This document shows positions 6,963 to 13,525 of a stretch of 18,494 nucleotides of DNA, one piece after another; within the stretch, counting starts at the first letter, position 1, and every line of letters starts with the position of its first letter. The position numbers and the translations under genes were made by a program. The notes below the pieces were generated by a model, which had not been told where the DNA came from, did not search any database, and saw only the letters and a program-made list of their open reading frames with translations. Source of the DNA: an uncultured Streptococcus sp. (GTDB lineage Bacteria; Bacillota; Bacilli; Lactobacillales; Streptococcaceae); the NCBI RefSeq assembly GCF_938020365.1, contig NZ_CALIIB010000149.1, positions 1 to 18,494 on the forward strand, read 5' to 3'.

Positions 6963-7574
6963 TTAATAATCCCAAGATGCCTGCAAGACATCAAAAGTAG
7001 CATTCATCTTCTGGGTCCATTCTTGCAAGTCGGGAAAATTTTCTTTCAAAGAAAATCCAATGACTTCTTCACGTAAATTCCACCAATCTACAAGAGCAAC
7101 TACTTGGATTGTTGCAATATTCAAAGAAAGTCCTTGCTCAGTAGCCAGTTTCTCTAATAAGGCCAAACTCCGGACATTTCTCTCTTCAATTTGCTGATGT
7201 CTGTCTTTCCACCAATGTTCTTTTTCATGAAAAATTTTTTCCGCAACCATCGGCATTGTATTTTCCAAGATTCCTTCAGCAACGGACAGTATGTTTAAAA
7301 CGTGCCACTTCTCTATCCCATTAGGAAAAAGAGGAGTTTCCTGACCTAGCTCGTCTAAATATTGAGAAATTAAATCGCTACCATATAGCCATTCTCCATT
7401 GGAAGCCTGAAAAGCAGGAATTCTACCCAAAGGATTATCTTGATTATGCGGTGAATTTTTGTCGAAAGCCACCTGAACCTTCTGAATATCCACATGCTCC
7501 TCTAAATGATGGTGTAAAATTGTAGCATAGACTTTACGCGCAAAAGGACTGGTACTAGAATACCATAATTTCAT
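6963..7574 (-). CDS. Glutathione S-transferase-like protein
   Basis: A 203-residue soluble protein, the usual GST length. The start at 7574 is chosen because AAGGAG stands eight bases upstream and the thioredoxin fold begins at once (MKLWYSSTSPFARKVYATIL). The upstream in-frame extension runs through the terminator hairpin and is not coding. Family marks are the SPFARK active-site loop at residues 9-14 with a serine (or S7) in the usual nucleophile-stabilising place, the cis-proline loop NPLGRIPAF at 47-55, and GSDLISQYLDEL at 65-76, where the glutathione gamma-glutamyl contact normally lies. A helical C-terminal domain follows. The real substrate and thiol are unknown; streptococci often import rather than make glutathione. 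The gene lies between an M-box riboswitch with terminator and the mgtA leader ORF, so it looks magnesium controlled, which is unusual for this family. Confidence 0.82.
   Translation of the reverse strand: MKLWYSSTSPFARKVYATILHHHLEEHVDIQKVQVAFDKNSPHNQDNPLGRIPAFQASNGEWLYGSDLISQYLDELGQETPLFPNGIEKWHVLNILSVAEGILENTMPMVAEKIFHEKEHWWKDRHQQIEERNVRSLALLEKLATEQGLSLNIATIQVVALVDWWNLREEVIGFSLKENFPDLQEWTQKMNATFDVLQASWDY
6966..6994 (-). promoter_or_regulatory. Possible internal promoter for the leader ORF and mgtA
   Basis: TTGATG (6994-6989), 17 bases, then GATTAT (6971-6966) preceded by TG at one base distance. Transcription would start near 6959, 16 bases before the leader ORF's Shine-Dalgarno. The -10 matches only four of six positions and the element overlaps the end of the GST-like gene, so it is a candidate only. 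If it is inactive, mgtA depends wholly on the M-box promoter upstream. Confidence 0.35.
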
Positions 7575-7640
7575 TACTATTACTCCTTCTTTTTTAAGAG
7601 ATGAGCTATTAACTATTTGCATTCTTAAAATGCATTCAGT

Positions 7641-7673
7641 CAAAAAGAAGACCCTGCCAATTCTAGGCAGGGT
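7641..7673 (-). terminator. Intrinsic terminator of the M-box leader
   Basis: ACCCTGCC and GGCAGGGT pair perfectly over eight bases around a seven-base loop (7673-7651), and on the minus strand CTTCTTTTT follows. It lies between the M-box aptamer and the GST-like gene with no gene ending there, so it is an attenuator, not the end of an operon. With Mg2+ bound, M-box aptamers normally favour the terminator. I could not identify the antiterminator pairing by eye. Confidence 0.85.
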
Positions 7674-7727
7674 TGTTTGCATGTCAGGTTATTCGCTTCA
7701 TTGTTTTAAACACAGATAAAACAAGCA

Positions 7728-7873
7728 TTCACCGTTCAAGCTTTAACTCCATAAGGCGATGAAATGAGCTTAGTCTTGACCTTTGCGATCAGGACTGTTG
7801 ACCAACGAGTAGTGTCTCCACTGCTTTGCGGTAGTCATCCGTATCCCTATGGTAGCCTCACCTACCGATTGAC
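7728..7873 (-). promoter_or_regulatory. M-box (ykoK) magnesium riboswitch aptamer
   Basis: The minus-strand RNA carries conserved M-box blocks in order: GGTAGGTGAGGCTACC (7866-7851), GATACGGATGACTACC shortly after, TTGGTCAACAG (7805-7795) and GTTAAAGC (7747-7740). These correspond to GTTAGGTGAGGCTCC, GATACGCTGCTGCCC, TGGGTCAACAG and GCTAAAGC of the Bacillus subtilis mgtE M-box. A closing P1-like stem can be drawn between TCA(A)TCG near 7873-7866 and CGGTGA near 7733-7728, with one bulge. M-box RNAs fold when several Mg2+ ions bind and then permit termination. The aptamer begins at the predicted transcription start and is followed by a terminator, and the downstream genes include the Mg2+ pump mgtA, which supports the assignment. 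Confidence 0.88.
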
Positions 7874-7879
7874 ACTATT

Positions 7880-7908
7880 ACTATACTCCTCTTTAGAAAG
7901 ATTGTCAA
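7880..7908 (-). promoter_or_regulatory. Promoter of the M-box / gst / mgtA unit
   Basis: A consensus -35 TTGACA (7908-7903), a 17-base spacer and a near-consensus -10 TATAGT (7885-7880). Start of transcription is expected near 7873, exactly at the beginning of the aptamer. It sits about 20 bases beyond the patB stop. A perfect inverted repeat (CTCTTTA/TAAAGAG, 7889-7915) brackets the -35. Confidence 0.88.
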
Positions 7909-7928
7909 TAAAGAGAGCTATTTTTATT

Positions 7929-9095
7929 TTATTTTGGTAAAACTTCCACAATCCGTCGACAAATCTCTTTAATCATGGCCTTCGGCGCAGCTGTGTTGAG
8001 ACGAGCATGTCCTTTGCCTTCTTGACCAAAATCACTTCCCCGATTCAGGACGACCTTAGCCTCTTCTCGCAGCAGCTGGAAGAGCTGGTCATCTGTCAGC
8101 CCATAAGCTGAAAAATCCAACCAAACCAGATAAGTCCCTTGAGGCTTCATGACCCGCAGACGTGGTGCTTCCTTAGCAAAATAATTGACTACAAAATCAA
8201 TATTTTCCTCCAAGACAGCCTTGAGCTCCGTTAACCAAGGCTTGCCATAACGATAGGCAGCTTCTGTCGCTAGAAAACCAAGACCCGAAATTTCATGCTG
8301 GTTATTGGCCAGCTGGCGCTTTTGAAACTGCTGCCGCAGACTAGGATTCTCAATCACTGCATAGGAATTTTTAGTCCCAGCAATATTAAATGTCTTAGTC
8401 GCACTAGCTAAAATCAAGCTGAAGTCCTTAAAGTCAGGCGAGACAGTATTGAAAGACTGGTGTTTATGTCCAAACAGCGTCAAATCTTGGTGAATTTCGT
8501 CTGAGACCAGGAGGACGCCGTACTTTTGACAGAGGCGGCCGATTTTCTCTAAAACTTCCCGTTCCCAAACTCGGCCTCCGGGATTGTGCGGATTGCAAAG
8601 AACATAAATCTTGACTTCATTGTTTGCAATGTCCCGCTCTAGCTGCTCGAAATCAATCTGAAAAAGTTCGTCCTGCTCTATCAGAGAATTAGTAATAAGC
8701 TGACGATTATTGAGCTTGACACTGCGAGCAAAAGGAGGGTAAACAGGGGTATTGATCAGAACGGCATCGCCTTCCTTGGTAAAGGCTTGGATAGCCGTCG
8801 AAATCGCAGGAACAACCCCTTCTATAAATACCAAGGCTTCCCGATCAAAAGTATAGCCGTGCTCATCCTGCTCCCAAGCTAGAACGGCATTGATCAACTC
8901 CTCACTAGCATAGGTATAGCCATAGACTAACTGATCAGCGTAATCATGAACAGCTTGCTGGATTTCAGGCAGGACTTCAAAATCCATGTCCGCAATCCAG
9001 GCTGGCAGGACTTGACTGTCTTTCTCCGCCTCTTTCCATTTATAAGTATGCTGACCAATCCGATTGGGTGCTGTTTCAAAGTTATAACTTCCCAT
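7929..9095 (-). CDS. patB: PatB/MalY-family C-S beta-lyase (cystathionine beta-lyase type)
   Basis: This is a 388-residue cytoplasmic PLP enzyme of fold type I, the normal length for MalY/PatB. Members split the C-S bond of cystathionine or cysteine to give homocysteine or H2S, pyruvate and ammonia. Seen in sequence are PAWIADMDFEV near 31-41, typical of the MalY/PatB group, NPHNPGGRVW at 168-177, the PLP-pyridine aspartate in SDEIHQDL (D199), the Schiff-base lysine in SATKTFNIAG (K234), and a C-terminal arginine in the GHARLNTA segment that binds the substrate carboxylate. The start lies one base after the metB stop, and its GGAGG lies inside the end of metB, so translation is coupled. With metB it makes the cystathionine route to homocysteine. 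In streptococci related enzymes are also sources of H2S, which I cannot separate from a biosynthetic role here. Confidence 0.9.
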   Translation of the reverse strand: MGSYNFETAPNRIGQHTYKWKEAEKDSQVLPAWIADMDFEVLPEIQQAVHDYADQLVYGYTYASEELINAVLAWEQDEHGYTFDREALVFIEGVVPAISTAIQAFTKEGDAVLINTPVYPPFARSVKLNNRQLITNSLIEQDELFQIDFEQLERDIANNEVKIYVLCNPHNPGGRVWEREVLEKIGRLCQKYGVLLVSDEIHQDLTLFGHKHQSFNTVSPDFKDFSLILASATKTFNIAGTKNSYAVIENPSLRQQFQKRQLANNQHEISGLGFLATEAAYRYGKPWLTELKAVLEENIDFVVNYFAKEAPRLRVMKPQGTYLVWLDFSAYGLTDDQLFQLLREEAKVVLNRGSDFGQEGKGHARLNTAAPKAMIKEICRRIVEVLPK

Positions 9096-9096
9096 A

Positions 9097-10191
9097 TTAG
9101 TCCTCCAAGGCTGCGCGTAAATCGTCTACCAAATCTCGACTGTCCTCAATGCCAATCGACAGGCGCAGCAAATCATCAGTCAAGCCATAGGAATGGCGCA
9201 CTTCAACAGGAATATCTGCATGAGTCTGGGTCGTCGGATAGGTAATCAAACTCTCTACTCCACCCAAACTTTCCGCAAAGGTAAAGACTTTCAGGCTATT
9301 TAAGAGATGAGGAATCTTGCTTTCATCGACAACTTTAAAGGAAATCATGCCGCCCTTACCTGGATAAAGAACTTCTCTTACCGCAGGAGATGACTTCAGG
9401 AATGCAACGACTTCTTGCGCATTCTGAGTAGAGCGCTCCATGCGGAGAGCCAAGGTCTTGAGCCCGCGCAAAAGCATGTAGCTATCAAATGGAGATAGGA
9501 CTGCTCCAGTTGTATTGAGATTATAGAAAAGCTTATCATAGATGGCAGCATCATTGGTCATGATAGCTCCAGCTAAGACATCATTGTGCCCGCCCAGATA
9601 CTTAGTTGCAGAGTGTAGGACAAGATCAGCTCCATCCTCCAGCGGTCTTTGGTAAATAGGACTGTAGAAGGTATTGTCCACAATGACAGCTGCTCCTCGC
9701 TCATGAGCCACTTGGGAAATGCGGGCAATATCAAACTCTACCATAAGAGGATTGGTCGGTGTCTCGACATAGACAATATCTATATCCTCTGTCAGATTGT
9801 TCAGAAGCTCTTCTTCCGTATTAGCATAGATAAAGGCAAAGCGCCCTTCTGCTTCGGCCTGAGCAAACCAGCGGAAAGAGCCACCATAAAGGTCCCGAAC
9901 AGCCAAAACCTTGCTGCCGACTGGAAAGGCACTAAAGGCTAGGACAATAGCCGACATACCTGAGCTAGTCGCTAAGGCGTAGTCTGCACTTTCGATAGCA
10001 GCTAGAGTCTCTTCCAAGCTAGCCCGTGTAGGGTTTTTGGTTCGAGTATAGTCATATCCTGTGGACTGGCCAAACTCTGGATGCTGGTAAGTCGTTGAAA
10101 AATGCAAGGGGGTTGTTAAGGCACCTGTTGTTGTGTCTGTTTTTACTCCCGCTTGGGCCAACAAGGTATTTAATTTCCGTTCTCTCTCCAT
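9097..10191 (-). CDS. metB: Cys/Met metabolism PLP enzyme, probably cystathionine gamma-synthase
   Basis: This 364-residue enzyme belongs to the trans-sulfuration family. Seen are YDYTRTKNPTR at 46-56 (phosphate- and substrate-binding tyrosine and arginine from the partner subunit), SSGMSAI near 76-82, ETPTNP at 143-148, the PLP aspartate in VDNTF (D172) and the Schiff-base lysine in SATKYLGGH (K197). Cystathionine gamma-synthase, gamma-lyase and beta-lyase of this family look alike. Gamma-synthase is preferred because the next gene encodes the beta-lyase, giving a complete two-step route to homocysteine, and because a methionine-type operator stands upstream. At 364 residues it is slightly shorter than the typical 380-400. 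The ribosome-binding site is GAGGAA about seven bases before the ATG. Confidence 0.85.
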   Translation of the reverse strand: MERERKLNTLLAQAGVKTDTTTGALTTPLHFSTTYQHPEFGQSTGYDYTRTKNPTRASLEETLAAIESADYALATSSGMSAIVLAFSAFPVGSKVLAVRDLYGGSFRWFAQAEAEGRFAFIYANTEEELLNNLTEDIDIVYVETPTNPLMVEFDIARISQVAHERGAAVIVDNTFYSPIYQRPLEDGADLVLHSATKYLGGHNDVLAGAIMTNDAAIYDKLFYNLNTTGAVLSPFDSYMLLRGLKTLALRMERSTQNAQEVVAFLKSSPAVREVLYPGKGGMISFKVVDESKIPHLLNSLKVFTFAESLGGVESLITYPTTQTHADIPVEVRHSYGLTDDLLRLSIGIEDSRDLVDDLRAALED

Positions 10192-10228
10192 TTAACCGTT
10201 CCTCTTTTTTAAAATATTCTACATTTCT

Positions 10229-10237
10229 ATTGTAACA
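10229..10237 (-). promoter_or_regulatory. Extended -10 promoter of metB-patB
   Basis: TACAAT (10234-10229) preceded by TGT forms an extended -10 box. No good -35 is present, consistent with a promoter that needs an activator. Transcription would start near 10222, about 30 bases before the metB ATG. Confidence 0.55.
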
Positions 10238-10277
10238 TCTTAAGAAAGTCTTGAGCTTTTTTCTTTTCAAGAGCTAG

Positions 10278-10296
10278 CTATAGTCTGAAACTATAG
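10278..10296 (-). promoter_or_regulatory. Met-box, operator for a MetR/MtaR-type LysR regulator
   Basis: CTATAGTTTCAGACTATAG is an interrupted palindrome with perfect six-base arms. It fits the streptococcal Met-box, TATAGTT-nnn-AACTATA, described for MetR/MtaR, with one departure (GACTATA for AACTATA). Its centre lies about 65 bases upstream of the predicted metB start site, the usual place for a LysR-type recognition site. The regulator gene is not in this window. Confidence 0.7.
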
Positions 10297-10307
10297 AGTA
10301 ATAATTC

Positions 10308-10335
10308 ATAAAAAAAGAGTCGCTGAACGACTCTT
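10308..10335 (-). terminator. Rho-independent terminator of murJ
   Basis: AAGAGTCG pairs with CGACTCTT around a five-base loop (10335-10315), followed on the minus strand by a run of seven T. It lies seven bases after the murJ stop and separates murJ from the metB-patB control region. Confidence 0.9.
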
Positions 10336-10341
10336 CGTTTC

Positions 10342-11970
10342 TTATTTCATTCTCAAGCGTTGGCGCAAACTATCTGCTTTCTGTCCGATAAAACGGTCTA
10401 TGAGCCGAACTTTGAGAGACAGTACGATATAGACGAGCATTCCGACTCCTCCAACAGCAGCGACATAGATAAAGCTGTACATCCGATTAGTTGGCTGGAA
10501 GATAAAGCTTAGTAGATACTCGACAAGCAGAACCAAGATCACCATGGCAATTGTGAGAATCATACTCAACAGCAGACGCTTCAAAAGGTTCTTAGGATTC
10601 AAGCCAACAACCTTGCGAATTTCTCTAAACATGAAGAAGATTGGCAGTAAAAGACCGACGGTTGTTGAAATCAAGGGACCATAAGCATGGAAGAGATTGA
10701 TCATCGGCACCTGCAGACTGAGCTTGACAAGGACTCCATAAAAGAAGTAAAGAATGGCCTTCTTATTTTGGAACAGAGCCTGAATCATCGGAGCCAGAAC
10801 TGTATAGGTGCTGAGAATGATCGTCTGCAGCATGGCGCAGATGAAGAGCCCCAGTGCTAGACTATCTGGCTTACCATAGAAAACGGTATAGAGCGGACTA
10901 GCCACCAGAACTGCTCCCACTGTTGACGGAAAGATAAAGAAGAGCAACATACTAAGATTATCTTGCACTAGGCGAGCAGCCGAGCGAAAGTCACCCTTGA
11001 CATAATTCTCGGTCAAGAGAGGAATCCCGACACCACCGATAGAAGTTGCCACCGCAATTAAAATCATGGTGATTTTATTCGGATTAGCTGAGAAGTAGGC
11101 GAATTGTACTAGGAGCTCTGATTTCGTGTAGTCGCTAATCTGGGTCATGATATTGATAAAGGTCGCTTGGTCAATGATCTGGAAAAGCTGGATGGCAGAG
11201 CCTGTAATGATGAAGGGAATGGCTTCTCGTATCGTATCCCAGAGGAGAGAACGGCCACTAATTCCCGCAGATTTTTTGGGCTTTCTCAGGATAGAGCGGA
11301 GCATACCCGTTTTTGCTAGATAGAAAAGTAAAACGAGCATACTTGCCAGCATCCCGACAAAGGCGGCAAAGGTAGACTGGGTCACAGCTTCAACATAGTC
11401 GCCTGAACCAATTTTCATAATGAAATAAGCTGTCAGTAGCATCCAGATAACCCGAATCACCTGCTCCGAAATCTGGCTGATGGCATACGGTTTCAAATTG
11501 TTAAACCCTTGGAAAAAGCCTCGGATGACACTCATGGACGGAAAAATGAGCACGGCCCAAGACAAGCTCTGCATGACTGGAATTAGATCTGATCCGCCAC
11601 CAGATATGGAGGCGAAAGTCGGTGCCATCAAGTACATGATGCCTGCAAAGATCAGTCCCAATGCCAACATGAACTTGAGAAACTCTCGAATGAGAGCAAA
11701 GCTATGCTCTTTCTTGTCAATGGTATTGTACTTAGCAACCTGCTTGGCCACAGCCACTGGCACTCCTGCTGTGGAAACCAGCAGGAACCAAGCATAGATA
11801 TTGTAACCCATGGTAAAGAGACCATTGGCCTCCGCCCCATGCTGTCCCATCCAGATGTACCAAGGAATGATATAGACAGCCCCGAGAAGGCGGCTGATAA
11901 AATTACTAGCAGTCAGCCAGGCAGTACCCCTTAGCATCTGTTGCTGCTGACTCGTTGTTTCTTGGCTCAT
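10342..11970 (-). CDS. murJ: MurJ/YtgP-type lipid II flippase (MOP superfamily)
   Basis: This 542-residue integral membrane protein has about 14 predicted helices, the size and topology of the Gram-positive YtgP/SpoVB-like branch of the MOP exporter superfamily. It begins with a short polar tail and then LRGTAWLTASNFISRLLGAVYIIPW, typical of this branch. YtgP-type proteins move lipid II across the membrane for peptidoglycan synthesis, and in streptococci this one is regarded as the MurJ equivalent. SpoVB-like polysaccharide exporters are the alternative; the position next to murE favours the cell-wall role. It ends in a basic tail (KADSLRQRLRMK). The start has AGAGG upstream. It is divergent from murE, with overlapping promoters. 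Confidence 0.87.
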   Translation of the reverse strand: MSQETTSQQQQMLRGTAWLTASNFISRLLGAVYIIPWYIWMGQHGAEANGLFTMGYNIYAWFLLVSTAGVPVAVAKQVAKYNTIDKKEHSFALIREFLKFMLALGLIFAGIMYLMAPTFASISGGGSDLIPVMQSLSWAVLIFPSMSVIRGFFQGFNNLKPYAISQISEQVIRVIWMLLTAYFIMKIGSGDYVEAVTQSTFAAFVGMLASMLVLLFYLAKTGMLRSILRKPKKSAGISGRSLLWDTIREAIPFIITGSAIQLFQIIDQATFINIMTQISDYTKSELLVQFAYFSANPNKITMILIAVATSIGGVGIPLLTENYVKGDFRSAARLVQDNLSMLLFFIFPSTVGAVLVASPLYTVFYGKPDSLALGLFICAMLQTIILSTYTVLAPMIQALFQNKKAILYFFYGVLVKLSLQVPMINLFHAYGPLISTTVGLLLPIFFMFREIRKVVGLNPKNLLKRLLLSMILTIAMVILVLLVEYLLSFIFQPTNRMYSFIYVAAVGGVGMLVYIVLSLKVRLIDRFIGQKADSLRQRLRMK

Positions 11971-11999
11971 AGAAAACCTCTTCTATTTGTTCTTCTTTT

Positions 12000-12028
12000 A
12001 TTATAAACTTTTCCTTGCCTCTTGTAAA
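12000..12028 (-). promoter_or_regulatory. murJ promoter
   Basis: -35 TTTACA (12028-12023), a 17-base spacer and a consensus -10 TATAAT (12005-12000). Its -35 hexamer occupies bases 12023-12028, almost the same bases as the murE -35 on the other strand (12022-12027). Confidence 0.8.
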
Positions 12029-12050
12029 ACATAGCCTTTAGGTTTACAAT
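12022..12050 (+). promoter_or_regulatory. murE promoter predicting a leaderless transcript
   Basis: -35 TTGTAA (12022-12027), a 17-base spacer and -10 TACAAT (12045-12050). Seven bases past the -10 is A12057, which is the first base of the murE ATG. No Shine-Dalgarno precedes the start; the interval is AGAGAT. Confidence 0.7.
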
Positions 12051-12056
12051 AGAGAT

Positions 12057-13502
12057 ATGATAAAAATTGAAACTATACTAGATATTTTAAAAAAAGACCA
12101 GAATTTTCGTGAAATCATCGCTGATGGACACTACCACTTCAACTATCAGGGCTTGACCTTTGACAAGATTAGCTATGATAGTCGCAAGGCAGATAGCAGA
12201 ACTCTCTTCTTTGTCAAGGGCGAGCATTTCAAGCGGGAATTTTTAGAAAAAGCTGTAGCAGCTGGACTAGGTTTTTACCTAAGTGAAACTGACTTTGAGG
12301 TCGGAATTCCAGTGCTCTTGGTCAATGATATTAAACGAGCTATGAGTCTCATTGCTATGAAATTTTACGGTCATCCAGAGCAAAAACTCAAACTTTTGGC
12401 CTTCACTGGTACCAAGGGCAAGACCACATCGGCTTATTTCGCTTATAATATTTTAAAACAAAGCCACAAACCAGCCCTGCTTTCTACTATGAATACCACT
12501 CTGGACGGCGAAACTTTCTTTAAATCAACCCTGACAACACCTGAAAGCTTAGACCTCTTTGAGATGATGGCTCAAGCTGTAGCCAATGGTCGTACCCATC
12601 TCATCATGGAAGTCTCCAGCCAGGCCTATCTTAAAAAGCGGGTCTACGGCCTGACCTTTGATGTAGGTGTCTTCCTCAATATCAGCCCTGACCACATCGG
12701 ACCGATTGAGCATCCTACTTTTGAAGACTACTTCTACCACAAACGACTCTTGATGGACAATAGCCGAGCTGTTGTCGTCAATAGCGGCATGGACCATTTC
12801 CAAATCGTAAAAGAGCAAGTCGCTTCTATGGGACACGATTTCTATGGAGCAGACTCCGTCAACAATATTCAGCAATCGCAAGCCTTCTCCTTTGAAGTAC
12901 AAGGAAAGTTGGCGGGTTCCTACGATATCCAGCTGATTGGTCGCTTCAATCAAGAAAATGCCATCGCTACTGGCCTAGCCTGCCTAAGACTTGGAGCTTC
13001 TTTGAAAGATATTCAAGCTGGTATTGCCCAGACACGAGTGCCGGGGCGCATGGAGGTCTTGACCCAGTCAAACGGTGCCAAGGTCTTCGTGGACTATGCC
13101 CACAATGGCGACAGTTTGGCTAAGTTGCTGTCCGTCGTACAAGAACATCAAAAAGGGCAGACCGTTCTTGTACTAGGAGCTACTGGAAATAAGGGAGAAA
13201 GTCGACGCAAGGACTTTGGTCTCCTACTCAACCAACACCCTGAAATCAAAGTCATTTTAACCGCAGATGATCCAAATCGTGAAGATCCGATTGCTATCGC
13301 AAAAGAAATTGCTAGCTACATCTCCTTTGAAGTGGATATGATTGCTGACCGAGAGGAAGCTATCAAAAAAGCCCTCAGCCTGACTAGTGCTGAAGGTGAT
13401 GCAGTCATCCTTGCTGGAAAGGGAGCAGATGCCTACCAAATCATCAATGACCAAAAGGTTCCTTATCCCGGTGACTATGCACTGGCAGAAAAATACATAT
13501 AA
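12057..13502 (+). CDS. murE: UDP-N-acetylmuramoyl-L-alanyl-D-glutamate--L-lysine ligase
   Basis: This cytoplasmic ligase adds L-lysine to UDP-MurNAc-L-Ala-D-Glu using ATP, the third amino-acid step of peptidoglycan precursor synthesis. At 481 residues it matches streptococcal MurE. Seen are SYDSRK at 39-44 (UDP-MurNAc site), the P-loop GTKGKTTS at 118-125, EVSSQAY at 185-191, the carbamylated lysine in FYHKRLL (K229), VPGRMEV near 328-334, and DDPNRED at 404-410. The last takes the place of DNPR in diaminopimelate-adding enzymes and marks lysine specificity. The N terminus [14 protein letters not shown] agrees with other streptococcal MurE proteins, so the ATG at 12057 is firm even though it has no ribosome-binding site. 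Its divergent partner exports the finished lipid-linked precursor. Confidence 0.97.
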   Translation: MIKIETILDILKKDQNFREIIADGHYHFNYQGLTFDKISYDSRKADSRTLFFVKGEHFKREFLEKAVAAGLGFYLSETDFEVGIPVLLVNDIKRAMSLIAMKFYGHPEQKLKLLAFTGTKGKTTSAYFAYNILKQSHKPALLSTMNTTLDGETFFKSTLTTPESLDLFEMMAQAVANGRTHLIMEVSSQAYLKKRVYGLTFDVGVFLNISPDHIGPIEHPTFEDYFYHKRLLMDNSRAVVVNSGMDHFQIVKEQVASMGHDFYGADSVNNIQQSQAFSFEVQGKLAGSYDIQLIGRFNQENAIATGLACLRLGASLKDIQAGIAQTRVPGRMEVLTQSNGAKVFVDYAHNGDSLAKLLSVVQEHQKGQTVLVLGATGNKGESRRKDFGLLLNQHPEIKVILTADDPNREDPIAIAKEIASYISFEVDMIADREEAIKKALSLTSAEGDAVILAGKGADAYQIINDQKVPYPGDYALAEKYI

Positions 13503-13524
13503 AAAGGACTTTCGAGTCCTTTTT
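13501..13524. terminator. Bidirectional terminator between murE and the CPBP gene
   Basis: AAAAAGGACT (13501-13510) and AGTCCTTTTT (13515-13524) form a ten-base perfect stem closed by a TTCG tetraloop, with A and T runs on both sides. It starts inside the murE stop codon and ends two bases before the stop of the convergent CPBP gene, so it serves both. Confidence 0.92.
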
Positions 13525-13525
13525 A

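Noticed and set aside
7618..7634. TGCATT/AATGCA repeat between the M-box terminator and the GST-like gene
   Set aside because: It is a six-base AT-rich repeat, too short to call a functional site.
7575..7682. N-terminal extension of the GST-like protein to about 7682
   Set aside because: It would translate the terminator hairpin. The GST fold starts at 7574 with a good ribosome-binding site.
7701..7724. TTGTTTTA/TAAAACAA hairpin in the M-box leader taken as a terminator
   Set aside because: It is AT-only apart from one G-C pair and has no following T run. It may be part of the expression platform, but I cannot assign a role.
12549..12953. 134-codon minus-strand open frame opposite murE
   Set aside because: It lies wholly within the conserved MurE coding sequence, with no ribosome-binding site or recognisable product.
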